Source: Rebecca billardiae RCC1528 (Eukaryota > Haptophyta). Taken from it: a DNA stretch of 64,000 bases. Shown here piece by piece: positions 21,266-31,420 of this stretch (its first letter is position 1; the number at the start of each line of letters is the position of its first letter). The notes beneath the pieces were generated by a model. It saw only the letters and a list, made by a program, of their open reading frames with translations, searched no databases and was not told the origin of the DNA. Made by a program: the position numbers and the translations under genes. The DNA lies in the NCBI GenBank assembly GCA_965240325.2, contig OZ251240.1, positions 496,001 to 560,000 on the forward strand, given 5' to 3'.

Positions 21266-21570
21266 CACTGACGAGTGTTGACGACGCCGACGAATGACGG
21301 TGGCGGCATCTGATCATAATCAGCATTGAGCAGCCGTGACACGCGCGCCGGACTCGGAGCCGCCGCCGAGTCGCGGCTCGCGGCGTCACACGAACTTCAT
21401 TCCGGAACGGCTGCTACTGCTCAGCAGTGATACAGTACGCGCGTCGTGACGATGACGACTACAATCTATACTAGCAGAAGCTTTAACAGTACGTAGCAGC
21501 AGGCTACGAGAGTGGAGCAGAGAGCTCGAGAGGGAAATAATAATAATAAGGGACAAATGAGCAGCAGCGC
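21266..21570. other. Convergent 3' spacer
   Basis: A 305-bp spacer between the ends of the ankyrin gene (+) and the MYND gene (-), AT-richer in its right half. It should contain both polyadenylation regions. No specific signal was recognised. Confidence 0.4.
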
Positions 21571-22080
21571 TTATTCTTCATCGTGATCGTCGTCGCCGTC
21601 GGCGCAGTCACCCGTCAGCGCCGCAGCTGATGTTGCTGCTGCCGCCGCCGCTGCCGCCGCCAATGGCAGCTGGAGCGCGGACCACTCGTTGCACTGCGGC
21701 TTGTGCAGCGTCCACGCGCTCCGCAGGTGCTCGCGGCAGCAGAAGCAGACCGCCACGTGGCACCGGCTGCACTTCTTGCACCCAGGGCCGGTCTTGGCAC
21801 ACACGAGGCAGCACGTGGACACCACCTCGATGTCCTCAGCGAACAGCTTCAGGATCGCACCTGGATCGACCGCCGAGCTGTCAAGCGCATGCCCACGGCG
21901 CAGCAGCCGTGCGCCCTCCTCCACGTCACGCTCCACGCCCGCCGCCTCAGATCCCTTCAGCAGCGTGATGCCGACATGCTCGTGCGCGTGGGGGCTGCCG
22001 CCATCAACCGCCCGTCGAAACCATTCCCAAGCCTGCTCAGCCGCGTTCTGTGCCACGCCGTTGCCGTGCCAGAGGCGCAT
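21571..22080 (-). pseudogene. Truncated Sel1-MYND protein (probable degenerate paralogue)
   Basis: An ATG at 22080 opens a 169-residue frame with about two Sel1-like helical pairs, the block GVERDVEEGARLLRR, and a C-terminal MYND-type zinc finger (CCLVCAKTG, CKKCSRCH, CFCCREH, HKPQC). The same blocks occur in the complete Sel1-MYND gene at 42226-43617. In this copy recognisable Sel1 sequence (AEAVRWY) continues upstream of the ATG but is interrupted by an in-frame TAG where the family has Gln in the VQQD motif; further upstream the match fades. The finger also carries one extra residue (HVAVCFCCREH against HVAVFCSREH). It is most simply a 5'-truncated, decaying paralogue. A short functional MYND protein is possible, because the remaining frame is intact. 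Confidence 0.6.
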
Positions 22081-22615
22081 GGCCAGATTACCCTGCGCAT
22101 GAGCACAGCCCTGCTCGGCCGTCGGCCGGTACCAGCGCACTGCCTCGGCCGAATCCTGCTACAGTGCCCGCCGCACCATCAGGCATATCACTCGCCGAGT
22201 GCTAAACGCAGAGCGGCTCATCCGCACTCCACGGGTCGACACTAGGCGGGCGCCTCAGCCGTCCGTGTGCACTGGCCACTTCGAGTGACTTCGGGCTCGG
22301 GCCTCGCGGCGTACGCCGGCCTCGGCCGCTGGCTGCGTGGGAGTGGCGGCGGTGACGCGGCGCGCGGCCGCGCCGTCGGAGCCGCCGCGCCGCCGCGGCC
22401 GCGCGCTCCGCCGTCCCGCGGCCGCCGCTGCCGGCGCTCGGCGTGGGCGGCCCGCCCTGACCGCCGCCCAGCTCGGACGCGTGCCGCGTGCCCAAGGGGA
22501 CCCCTTGGCGTGCCGCGCCCCGAGCGCCGCCGCCCGTGGCCGAGGGCGCCGCGCGGGCGGCGGCGCTCCCCGCAGGCCGAGCTGCCCTCCGCCCTGCGGC
22601 CGGGCGCCGCTCGGC
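22081..22615. other. Spacer with decayed Sel1 sequence
   Basis: A 535-bp gap. Its left 100 bp is the degenerate upstream extension of the Sel1-MYND copy. The rest is very GC-rich 3' flank of the WD40 fusion gene, with no recognisable coding content. Confidence 0.4.
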
Positions 22616-25600
22616 TCATTCGCCGCCGCCCGCGCCGCGCGCGCCGCGCTCGCCGGGCGGCGGCGTGAGGGGTGCGCCCAGCGTGGGCGCGTGCTGCGAG
22701 TGCGCGGAGGAGGCGGCGGCGGCGTTGGCGCGCTGGCCGTGCGCGCTATCGCACGCCGCGCCGGCCGCGGCCGCGCCTGCGCTGTGCGCGCGGTGCAGTG
22801 CCTCGACGGGCGGCAGCGGCGGCGGCGCGTCGGCCGCGTCCGCGCGCGCCCCCGCGCGCGCGCCGGCCGAGCGCGCCGGGCTGAGAGGCGGCGAGTCCTC
22901 GCGCCCGCCGCTGCGTCGCGAGGCGCGCGCGGACGGCGGCGCGTCTGGGTCGGCGCGGCTGCGCTCGCGCGAGACGGCGAGCCGCCCGAAGAGGCGCATC
23001 CGGCGCAGCGCGCGCGTGTCCGTCGCGCTGCGCCGCAGCCCCGCGCCCGCGCCGCGCGCCGCCCCCTCCGAGTCGGTCTCAGACAGCCGCGAGCTGAGCA
23101 TCCGAAAGATCGGGCGCTCGTCGAGGGCGCCGTTGGCCGCGGCCGCGGCGGCGGCGGAGGGGATGGGCCCGGGGCCGCCAAAGTCGGCGGCGCGGCCGCG
23201 CGGCGCGACGCGCGGGGCGCCGCCCATCGTGACGAGCGTGCCGCGCCGCGCGTGCACCGCGCCGCGCGCGCGCGCCGCCGCCCGCCGCCGCCCGCCCGTC
23301 CGCGGCGGACTGTGCGCTCCGGCGCGCGTGCCGCTCTCCGCTCCGCCCGCGCCGGCGCCCCCCCCCGGCGAGGGCAGCAGGGAGAGATCGTTCCAGCGCG
23401 CGCGCTTCGCGCCCTCGTTGCTCGCCCACATGCACAGCGCGACGGTGGGCAGCCACGCCAGCAGCGAGCCCAGCTCGAGCTCCAGCCCCGACACGCCGAG
23501 CTCGGCGAGCACGCGCTGCCCCAGCAGGTAGTGCAGCAGAGAGACGGTGAAGGTGCCAAACACGACCGCGCGGCAGACGACGAGGAACCGGCACGTGCCC
23601 GGCCGGACGAACGGCTGGAAGGCGAAGGTGGAGCCGAAGAGCACCAGCGCGGACAGCAGCCAGATCGTGAGCGACACCTCCCGCCTCTCGGTGAACACGA
23701 CGGAGCCGAAGAAGAAGGCGAGGATCGAGACCTGCCGGCAGATGACAAACTTGCCGCCCGTGTGCGGGTGGCGCGTGAACACGCCGCCCAGCGTCACCTT
23801 GGTCGGGCGCCAGTCGTGCAGGAAGAGCTGCGCCAGCTTCACGCGCGAGGACGGCATCACGGCCTCCAGCTCCGTCATCTGAGTCAGGTCGTTGAAGGCG
23901 GCCTAAGCAAGCGCGGGGACGCGAGCGGCGGCGATGGCGGTGGCGGTGGCGGTGGCGGTGGCGGTGGCGGTGGCGGTGGCGGTGGCGGTGGCGGTGGCGG
24001 TGGCGGTGGCGGTGGCGGTGGCGGTGGCGGTGGCGGTGGCGGTGGCGGTGGCGGTGGCGGTGGCGGTGGCGGTGGCGGTGGCGGTGGCGATGGCGATGGC
24101 GGTGGCGGTGGCGGTGGCGGTGGCGGCGGCGGCGGCGGCGGCGGTGGCGGGCGGCAGCAGCGGGCGGCGGCGCGCGCGCGCGCACGCGGCAGCAGCGGGC
24201 GTGCGACACAAGTGAGCGCCGCGCGCGCCCGCGCAACGGAGGGGCGCGTACGCGCGCGCGCGCCCGGCGGTGTGCGCGCGCGCGCACCGCCAGCCTGAAC
24301 ACCACGAGCAGATAGAGCGGCAGCACGAGGGCGGTGGTGGCGGCAAACCAGCGGTGCGCGCCCGCCCAGCAGTGGGAGGCCGGGTCCACGTCCCAGCGCA
24401 TGCCCGCCACGCCGCCCTCCACCGCCCACGGCAGGCCGGAGCAGTCGAGCACCTGCAGGAAGACCTGCGCGGCGCGCGGGCGCGCGCGGAGGGCGTGCCG
24501 CGCGTCAGCGCCGCGCGCTCGGCGCCGCGCTCGGCGCCCCGGCCGCGCGGCCGCGCCGCGCGCGCGCGCGCCGGCCGCGCGCCGCGCGCTCGCCTGGCAG
24601 GTGGGCAGGAAGAAGGCGGTGCACAGCCCGATCGTGCCGTACGTGAGCGCGCGCTCGCAGAACTTGAGCCAGCGCCCGCGCGCCGTCTTGTACAGCACGC
24701 GCGTCCGCCCCTGGTTGTCAAAGTCAGTCAGGTACTCCACCTCGACGCCGCGCAGCGCGTACTCGGTGCGCTCGTGCAGCCGGCCGACGACGATGGCGAT
24801 GGTGAGGAGGGCGAGGAGGAGGGCGGAGGCGTAGGTGTACGTGAACGTGTCGGCGGAGAGCAGCGCGTCGACCACGAACTCGAACGACGTGATCCGCACC
24901 GCCACGCCCAGCGAGCGCAGCCGCGCCCACATGCCCGTCTCCGTGAACATGAAGCCGACCGTCTGCACCGAGAGCACCGGCCCGTCCATCATCGCGGTCA
25001 GCACGATCGGCAGCCGCAGGTGGGTGAACTTGACGGCGGCGGAGAGCGGCGTGACCGCCACCTCGAAGCGCGCGGCGGACGCGTCGGCGAACGCGGACGA
25101 GCCGCCGCCGTGCCCGCTGCCGCCGCCCGACGCCGCGGCGGCCGCGGCCGCGGCGGCCGCGCCCGCCGCGGCCGCGGCCGCGGCCGTGCCGCCGCCCGCC
25201 GACGACGTCGCGGCCGACGCGGCCGACGCGGCCACGGCGATCGTGGCGGAGGCGGCGGCGGCGGCGGCGGCCTCCGCGCCCTCGATCTGGTCGTCCGTGA
25301 TCACCACGTCCCACAGCATCACCTGCGTGTCGAAGTGCCCCGTGGCGACGCGCGTGCGCGACGCGCCCGTGCCGCGCGCGTGCACCCACGAGTACTTGCG
25401 CTCGGCAGAGTCGACGCGCACGGACAGCTGCTCGTCCGCGCCGAGGCCGCTCGGCGCCGTGAGCGCGGCGCGCACGGGCGAGCCGCCCGAGGAGCTGCGC
25501 AGGCTGCCCCGCCGCGAGCTCAGCGAGAGCGAGGCGGCGGTCGCGGCGGCGGCGGCGACGGAGACGCCGCCGCCGCCGCCGCCGCCGCTCGCGCCCGCGC

Positions 25601-28600
25601 CGCCGCCCGCCGCGCCCGCCGCGCGCGCCGCGTGCTGCGGCACACACAGCGCGCCGTCCGCCGCCGCCGCCACCGCGGGCGCGTGCTGCTGCTGCTGCCG
25701 CTGCAGCTGCGCTCGCCGTTCCGACTGCGGCGACGGCTGCGGCGACGCGGCCGCCGTCACCGCGGCCGCAGCCTCCTCCGCCGACGCGGCGCTGTGCGCG
25801 CACGACGCGCGCCGTGCGCGCACGTCCGACGCAACCGAGCGCGCGGGCGAGAGCGGCGGCGGCTCGAGGCTCAGCGCGGGCACGCCGCCGCCCACGCCGA
25901 GCGCGCTCGCGCCCGCCGCGGCCGCCGCGCCGCGGCGCCCCGCGCCGCGAAACGGCATGATGCGGCAGAACGTCACGGCCGAGTGCGACTCGAGCTTCTG
26001 CAGCACGACGGGCGGCGCCACCAGCCACACAAGAATGAAGCCGTCATTTGAGCCCGAGAACAGAAGGCGGCGCGGCGGCGGCGCGGGCGCGGACGGGTCG
26101 GCGCGCGGGTCGGCGCGCGCCGAGCCGTGCGCGCCGCGCGTGCGCGCGCGGCCCAGCCCGCCCGCGGGCGCGCCGCCGAGCTCGGCGGCGGACGCGGCGG
26201 GGTGCAGCCCGACGCAGACGGAGGTGACCTTGTCGTCATGCCCCACGTACGTCTGCAGCAGCTCGCCCGTCGAGGCGCGCCACCGGCGGATCGTCTTGTC
26301 GTTGCCGCCGCTGAAGAGCTCGTCCTCGCACCAGCCGCTCGGCTGCGCGAGCGCGCGCACCCAGCGCTCCTTGGGGTCGGCGCCGGCGTGCGCGGGCGCG
26401 GGCGGCGGCACGCTCGGCCCCGGCGCGGGCGGCGGGACGGGCGCGCCGTACGGCGCGCCGTGGCCGAGCATGCACAGACTCGGCCGCACGACGATCGCCC
26501 TCGCGCCCGCGATCGCGCGCGCCACCGCAAACTTGAGCACCCGCCCGTCGTTCGCGGCGGAGAAGAGGAAGCGGCCGTCCCGGCTGGTCGCGAGCGCGCG
26601 CACCCACGCGCCGTGCCCCTCATACAGCGCGCTCACCGAGCCGAAGAGGACGTCCCACTGCAGCACGGCATTGGGCCCGCCGGCCGCGTCGTTGGGCTGA
26701 GAGCCGCCCGCCGAGAAGACAGTCTGACCGTCCGCGCCCACGTGCACGACGCTCACCTGCGCCGGGTGCGCGTGCGCGTCGTCGCGCAGCTGCTGCACGC
26801 CCACGCCGCCTCCGCTCTCCGGCAGCAGCTGCCCCTCCTTGTCCGCCACGCTCCAGATCTCGATGTGCCCCGAGTCGAGGCCGACATACGTGCAGCCAAG
26901 TCGCTCGTCGACCGCGAGCGTTACGACGCGCGTGCGCTCCGGCGGCGGCGGCAGCCGTGCGAGCGCGCGCAGCCGCTCGCGCGGCCCGCCGCCGCGCGGC
27001 GCGCCGGCGGCGCCCGCGCCGAGCGCGCTGACCGCGCCCGCCGCGATCGACGCGGACGGCGGCTTGCACACGTGCTCGCGCAGGCAGGTGCCGGTGGAGA
27101 CATCCCACAGCCGCACGGTGCCGTCAAAGGAGCCAGACACGATGCACTCGCGCCCGCGCAGCATGTACGCGCTGCCGCACATCACCCACCCCGTGTGCCC
27201 CTGCCAGACGGAGCGCGCCGCCGCCGCCGCGCCGCGCGGCACCGAGCCGACCCGCTCCGCGAGCCAGTGCAGCGCGGAGCGCGGCCGGAGCACCGCGACG
27301 AAGACGGCGCGCATCAGCTCGGCGACAAGCGCGGCGGGCACGACGTGCGTCGCTTGCGTGAAGAGGAAGATGGGAGCGCCCGCGCCCTCCACCAGCGCCT
27401 CGTCGAAGGCGAAGAGCCCCTGCTCCGGGTCGTCCGCGTCGCTGAGCGCCGCGAGCAGCGCGACCGCGTCGTACGGCTTCACCGTGCCGTTGAGCACGCG
27501 CCAGATCTGGAAGGACTCGGGCAGCGCGTCGAAGCGCTGCGCCTCAAACTGCGCGGCGGTGACGCCGCAGAAGGTCGTGAAGAACCACTGCTTCGACCGG
27601 CTCTCGCCGCGGCACACGCGCCGCCACAGCCCGACGAGCGCCAGCTCCTGCGCGCTCCACAGGTACCGCAGCAGAGGGTCGTGCGGGTACGCGTCCGCCA
27701 GCTCCTTGGTCAGCTGCATCGGCACGTCGCAGATCGCCAGCCGCGAGACCACGCGCAGCGGGATGCGCGACGCGAGCGCCCACGCGTACACCGCCGACGC
27801 CGCGAGCGGGTCGTCCACGTTGTTCGCCGCCGAGTCCGGCACCAGCCGCAGCGTCGGCTCGCGGCGCGAGCGCGCGCCGCTGCCGCCGCCCGCGCGGCCG
27901 CCCGCGCCGCCGCCGCTGCCGCGGCTGCCGCCGTCGCCGCCGCCGCCGCCGCCGCCGCCGTGCGGCGCCACCTGCTCGGGGGCGGCGCACGTTCGGAACG
28001 GGTTGAAGTTGAGCGCCGCGCTCGTGCGCTGCCGCGAGCGCTGCACCCACGTCGGCGTGCCGCCAGGGCTCGGCGTCGCGCTCGGCGCCGCCGACGCGCC
28101 GGACGAGCCCGCAGCCGCGCCGCCGCCGCCCGCGCGCGCCCACGGCGGCAGGTCGGCCTCGTGCGCGCGCGCGCGCCAGAGCTCGAGCGAAGGCGTGAGC
28201 GCGCGCGGCTTGGGCGTGGCGCGCGTGCTGCGCGGCTGCCGCGGCTCGGCCGGGCCGTCCGCGGCCCCAGCCGCGCCGCCGCCCGCGCCGCCGCCCGCGC
28301 CGCCGCCGCCGCCGCCGCCCACCGCGCGCGGCGCGCGCAGCCCAGACTGCCTCGCGCCGCCGCGCGCCACCCGTTGGCGCGTCGGCTGCTGCAGCGCGGC
28401 CGGTCGGCTCGGCGCGGGCCCTGTCGGCGAGGCGGAGACCGCGCGCGCGACCGGCGGCGGCGACGGCGCGCCGCTCGGCGGCACCGTGCCGCAGCTGGCG
28501 CGCCGCTCGTCGCGCGAGCCCCGCCTGCGCCCCCCTTGCCTCTCTCGCTCCTCCGTCCGGAGGCGCCTGCGCCTTGCGCCGCCGCCGTCCGCGCCGCCGT

Positions 28601-29753
28601 CGTCCGCGCCGCCGTCGCCGCCGCCGCCGCCGCCGCGCGCGGGCAGCCGCGGCGGCGCGAGCTGCGGCACGACCGGGGACGCAGTGTGCGGCGCGTGCGG
28701 CGCGCCCTGCCGCCGCGTGAGCTCGCGCGGCGCCTCCTGCGCCGCGACCGGCGACGCGTTGTGCGTCGCGCGCGGCGGCGCTCCGTCCAGCACGACGGTG
28801 CCGGCCTCTGACGTCTCAGACGAGCGGCGCGGGCGCGAGGAGGCGGAGGCTTCGGAGTCGTGGCCCGCGTCGAAGCTGCCGCCACCCTCGGCGGCGGCGC
28901 CGCTCGCGCGGCCGCTGCCCCCGCCGCCATCCCCCGCACGGCCGCTGCCGCCGCCCCCACCACTCGCACGGCCACTGCCGCCGCCGCCGCCGCCGCCGGG
29001 ACCGGCGCCACCGGCAGCGGCCGCGCCAGCGCGCGCGGGCGGCGCTGCAGACGCGTCGGCAGCCGGCGCGTCCTCGTCCTCCCAGACGGCCTCGCAGCCG
29101 CCCATGATGGTGAGCAGCCCGACCGCACGCGCGAGCAGCGCGCCGTTCGCCGACTTGAGGAAGCTCGCCACGTCGGTGAGCGCGGACAGGCAGACGAGCG
29201 TGAGCGAGCGCGGCCGCGCCCTGCGCAGCGTGCGCAGCAGCAGATCGGCGCCGTCCTCGAGCTCGGACTGGCGCACCTTGGTGAAGCCGGGGAAGGCGTA
29301 CTCGTGCGGCTGCGGCGCGTACTGCTTCGCGGTCGGCTCGCCCACGCCCACCGGAATGTCCGGCAGCCGCATGTGCAGCAGGATTGCGCGCGCGAGCGCG
29401 GCGCGGTTGCTCGCCTCGGCGCGCGTGCCGCCGCCGTTGCAGATGACGGCCTCGAGCTCGGCGCGGCCCTCCGAGTGGAGCTGCGCGGCGATGAGTAGCG
29501 CGGCGAGCGCCCCCGGATTCGGCCCCGGCGCGAAGATCAGCACAATCCTGCGGTGCTTCAGGTAGCTGCCCCAGCGCTCGCCCGCTAGCCGCTCGACCGG
29601 CCGCCAGCGCGGGCGCCAGTCGGCGAGCGCAGGGGCGCCCACCGCGGCACCGGCCCGTGAGACGCCCGCCTGAAGAGTCGCCGTGCGCGCCGCGCGCACT
29701 GGCGTGGCGGTGTGCGCCTGCGCGGGCTCGCCCGTGCCAACCGCCTCGAGCAT
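22616..29753 (-). CDS. Degenerate nucleoside-hydrolase-like domain fused to WD40 repeats and membrane segments
   Basis: Three exons, 29753-24594, 24464-24288 and 23902-22616, give 2,207 residues. Residues about 65-230 follow the inosine-uridine nucleoside hydrolase fold (ELEAVICNGGGTRAEASNRA, LTLVCLSALTDVASF, AVGLLTIMGG). The Ca-binding Asp cluster at the first strand (family pattern DxDPGxDDA) reads FAPGPNPGALA, so activity is probably lost. A low-complexity insertion (about 235-640) splits the domain, which resumes with NNVDDPLAASAVYAWA at about 650-830. WD40 repeats run from about 850 to 1490 (SGSFDGTVRLWDV, FSGGNDKTIRRW, FSGSNDGFILVW). About seven hydrophobic segments follow from about 1575, including YASALLLALLTIAIVVG, LTIWLLSALVLFGS and FGTFTVSLLHYLLG. 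The tail is Ala/Arg-rich. It may be a nucleoside-sensing or scaffolding membrane protein, but the function is unknown. The intron joins are FFLPTCQ-VFLQVLD and VVFRLA-AAFNDL. Confidence 0.75.
23935..24126. repeat. (GGTGGC)n microsatellite inside an intron
   Basis: About 190 bp of almost perfect GGTGGC hexamers, with a few GATGGC and GGCGGC variants at the right end. It lies wholly within the 385-bp intron 23903-24287 (donor GCG|GTGCGC, acceptor cttag|GCC). On the minus strand it would read as a His-Arg or Pro-only tract if not spliced. Confidence 0.95.
24465..24593 (-). other. GC-AG intron in the WD40 fusion gene
   Basis: A 129-bp intron with donor CAG|GCGAGC and acceptor gcgcag|GTC. Its length is a multiple of three and it has no stop, so it can be read through as Arg/Ala-rich sequence. 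The abrupt change from hydrophobic FFLPTCQ to Arg/Ala low complexity and back to VFLQVLDCSG supports splicing. Confidence 0.65.
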
Positions 29754-30147
29754 ATCACGCCCTCGTCACTCCCAACCCCCCGCCCTCGCCGCAGAAATTA
29801 TGGCGGTGACGGCGCTCCGCCTGGCCAGAATGAGCGAGAGTGCCCGAGACTCGCTCAAAGGGGGTACCGAACGAGGCGCGGAATCACTATGCCGAAGTAC
29901 GCAATCCGTTGATTTCGGCGAGTTTGTGAAGTTTTACTCACATTCTGGCCGGTGATTTGCACTCTACTGTGTATACAAAGTAGAAACCCAAGTAGAAATG
30001 TGGTCTCGCAAGATCACATTCAACATCGTCCACTTTGCACTTCTTTTCCGGTTCGGAGGCCACTGTCGTCGCCGGCAGGGGTCGGCCAGGACCGGACCAG
30101 CGCCGCCCCGCCTCATGTCAGTGCGCAAGCGACGGGCCCGCCCCAGC
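29754..30147. promoter_or_regulatory. Bidirectional promoter region (WD40 fusion / methyltransferase genes)
   Basis: A 394-bp gap between divergent starts, with clearly lower GC (about 29790-30060) than the flanking genes. An upstream ATG at 29998 is in frame with the methyltransferase gene, so part of this stretch could be an N-terminal extension. No specific element was recognised. Confidence 0.45.
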
Positions 30148-31185
30148 ATGACCATCATGCCGAGGAGAGCACCGGGCCGGGCGCTTGGGCGATTGCTGGC
30201 GCTGCTCGCGGTGGGGGGCGCATCTGCTGCCCCGCGGTGTGGCTTCGGTCGCGACTGCCCGCGCACGTACTCCCTGTTGGAGGTGAATCGGTCCGCCCTC
30301 GCAGGCGACTCGTTCAACGGCACGCGCGTCGTCTCTGCGGAGCAGCTGCGCAACATGTCCGCGTTCGCGGCGGCGATGTGCGCCGTGCGCAATGTGAAGA
30401 CGCAGCGCCACGGTGGCTGGTGCTACCCGCTGCCCGGTGCGCGTGGCAACGGCGGCGCCGTCCCGCTGCCGCGCGGCGGCGCCGTCTTCATGCCGCGCGA
30501 GCACGTGCTGCCCGACTCGCCGCTTGTCGCGCTGCTGCTCGAGCTGCTGCGCGTGGGGCGCACGCCCACCCTCTCGCTGAACGACTTTGGCGCCGGCGTC
30601 GGCCAGTACGGGATCGCGCTCACCGCGGCCGCCCCGGCCATCCAGTACCGCGGGTACGACGGCGGGGCCAACGTGGAGGCGGCCACGGCCGGCCGGCTGT
30701 CTTGGTTTGACCTCGCGCGGCCGCTCGCGCTGCCCAAGGCGGACTGGCTCATTTCGGTCGAGGTGGGCGAGCACGTGCCCAACATGTTCGAGGGCACGCT
30801 GGTGCGCAACCTCCACGCGCACAACTGCCGCGGGCTCATCCTCTCGTGGGCCGCGCTGCGGCAGCAGGGCTACCGCCACGTGAACTGCCACAGCGCCGCG
30901 TACGTGGTGAAGCTCTTCCAGGGGCTGGGGTACGAGTACGACACGCAGCTGACGGACCGCCTGCACAGGGGCGAGCTGCCGCCGGACTTTCGGTCGCCGT
31001 GGGTGCCCCCGGCCGCAGTGGCCGACTGGGCTGCCCGGAGGCACCACCTCTGGGCAGCACCGCAGTGGTACAACCGCTCGACCGGCATCGTGAACCTGCC
31101 GTGGCTGCGCAAGACGCTGCACGTCTTCCGCCGCGTCACGCCGCTGCGACATCCCGAGTGCACGCCTCCGGGAGCGGACGAGTGA
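30148..31185 (+). CDS. Secreted or lumenal SAM-methyltransferase-like protein
   Basis: Single exon, 345 residues from the ATG at 30148, with a signal peptide (LGRLLALLAVGGASAA). A class-I methyltransferase core follows: motif I NDFGAGVGQYG at about 146-155, and a post-I strand ending in YRGYDGGANVE, where the Asp would bind the ribose of SAM. Then come WLISVEVGEHVPN at about 197-209, a later strand RGLILSW and the segment YDTQLTDRLHR. Potential N-glycosylation sites (NRS, NGT, NMS) agree with passage through the secretory pathway. The substrate is unknown; a sugar or protein of the Golgi or cell surface is plausible given the signal peptide. The frame is open to an ATG at 29998, but the ATG at 30148 (with A at -3) starts close to the signal peptide and is preferred. 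Confidence 0.72.
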   Translation: MTIMPRRAPGRALGRLLALLAVGGASAAPRCGFGRDCPRTYSLLEVNRSALAGDSFNGTRVVSAEQLRNMSAFAAAMCAVRNVKTQRHGGWCYPLPGARGNGGAVPLPRGGAVFMPREHVLPDSPLVALLLELLRVGRTPTLSLNDFGAGVGQYGIALTAAAPAIQYRGYDGGANVEAATAGRLSWFDLARPLALPKADWLISVEVGEHVPNMFEGTLVRNLHAHNCRGLILSWAALRQQGYRHVNCHSAAYVVKLFQGLGYEYDTQLTDRLHRGELPPDFRSPWVPPAAVADWAARRHHLWAAPQWYNRSTGIVNLPWLRKTLHVFRRVTPLRHPECTPPGADE

Positions 31186-31420
31186 CGACCCGCGCGTCTC
31201 GTTGTCGCGTCTCGTTGACATCGTCGGCGTAAGTATGCGTGCCGTGAAATACTTACGACATATCTATATTGATCGACCTGATGCTTATCATACTACTACT
31301 ACTAAATTAATTTAATATAATATTATAATATATATATATATATAGTATACTTTCTGATTGTACGTATTATATATTAACGACGTGGTATGCAACGGGCAGG
31401 CGTCAGAGTCAGCAGGATTG
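31186..31420. other. AT-rich spacer with a (TA)n run
   Basis: 3' flank of the methyltransferase gene. It is AT-rich, with a TA dinucleotide run at about 31326-31345, directly left of the inverted-repeat element. Confidence 0.7.

Noticed and set aside
22255-23748. 497-codon minus-strand frame overlapping the last exon of the WD40 fusion gene
   Set aside because: Out of phase with the frame that carries the hydrophobic helices. Ser/Arg/Ala-rich shadow.
22616-29753. Active nucleoside hydrolase
   Set aside because: The Asp cluster needed for Ca2+ and ribose binding is missing in the first strand (FAPGPNPGALA). Called degenerate instead.
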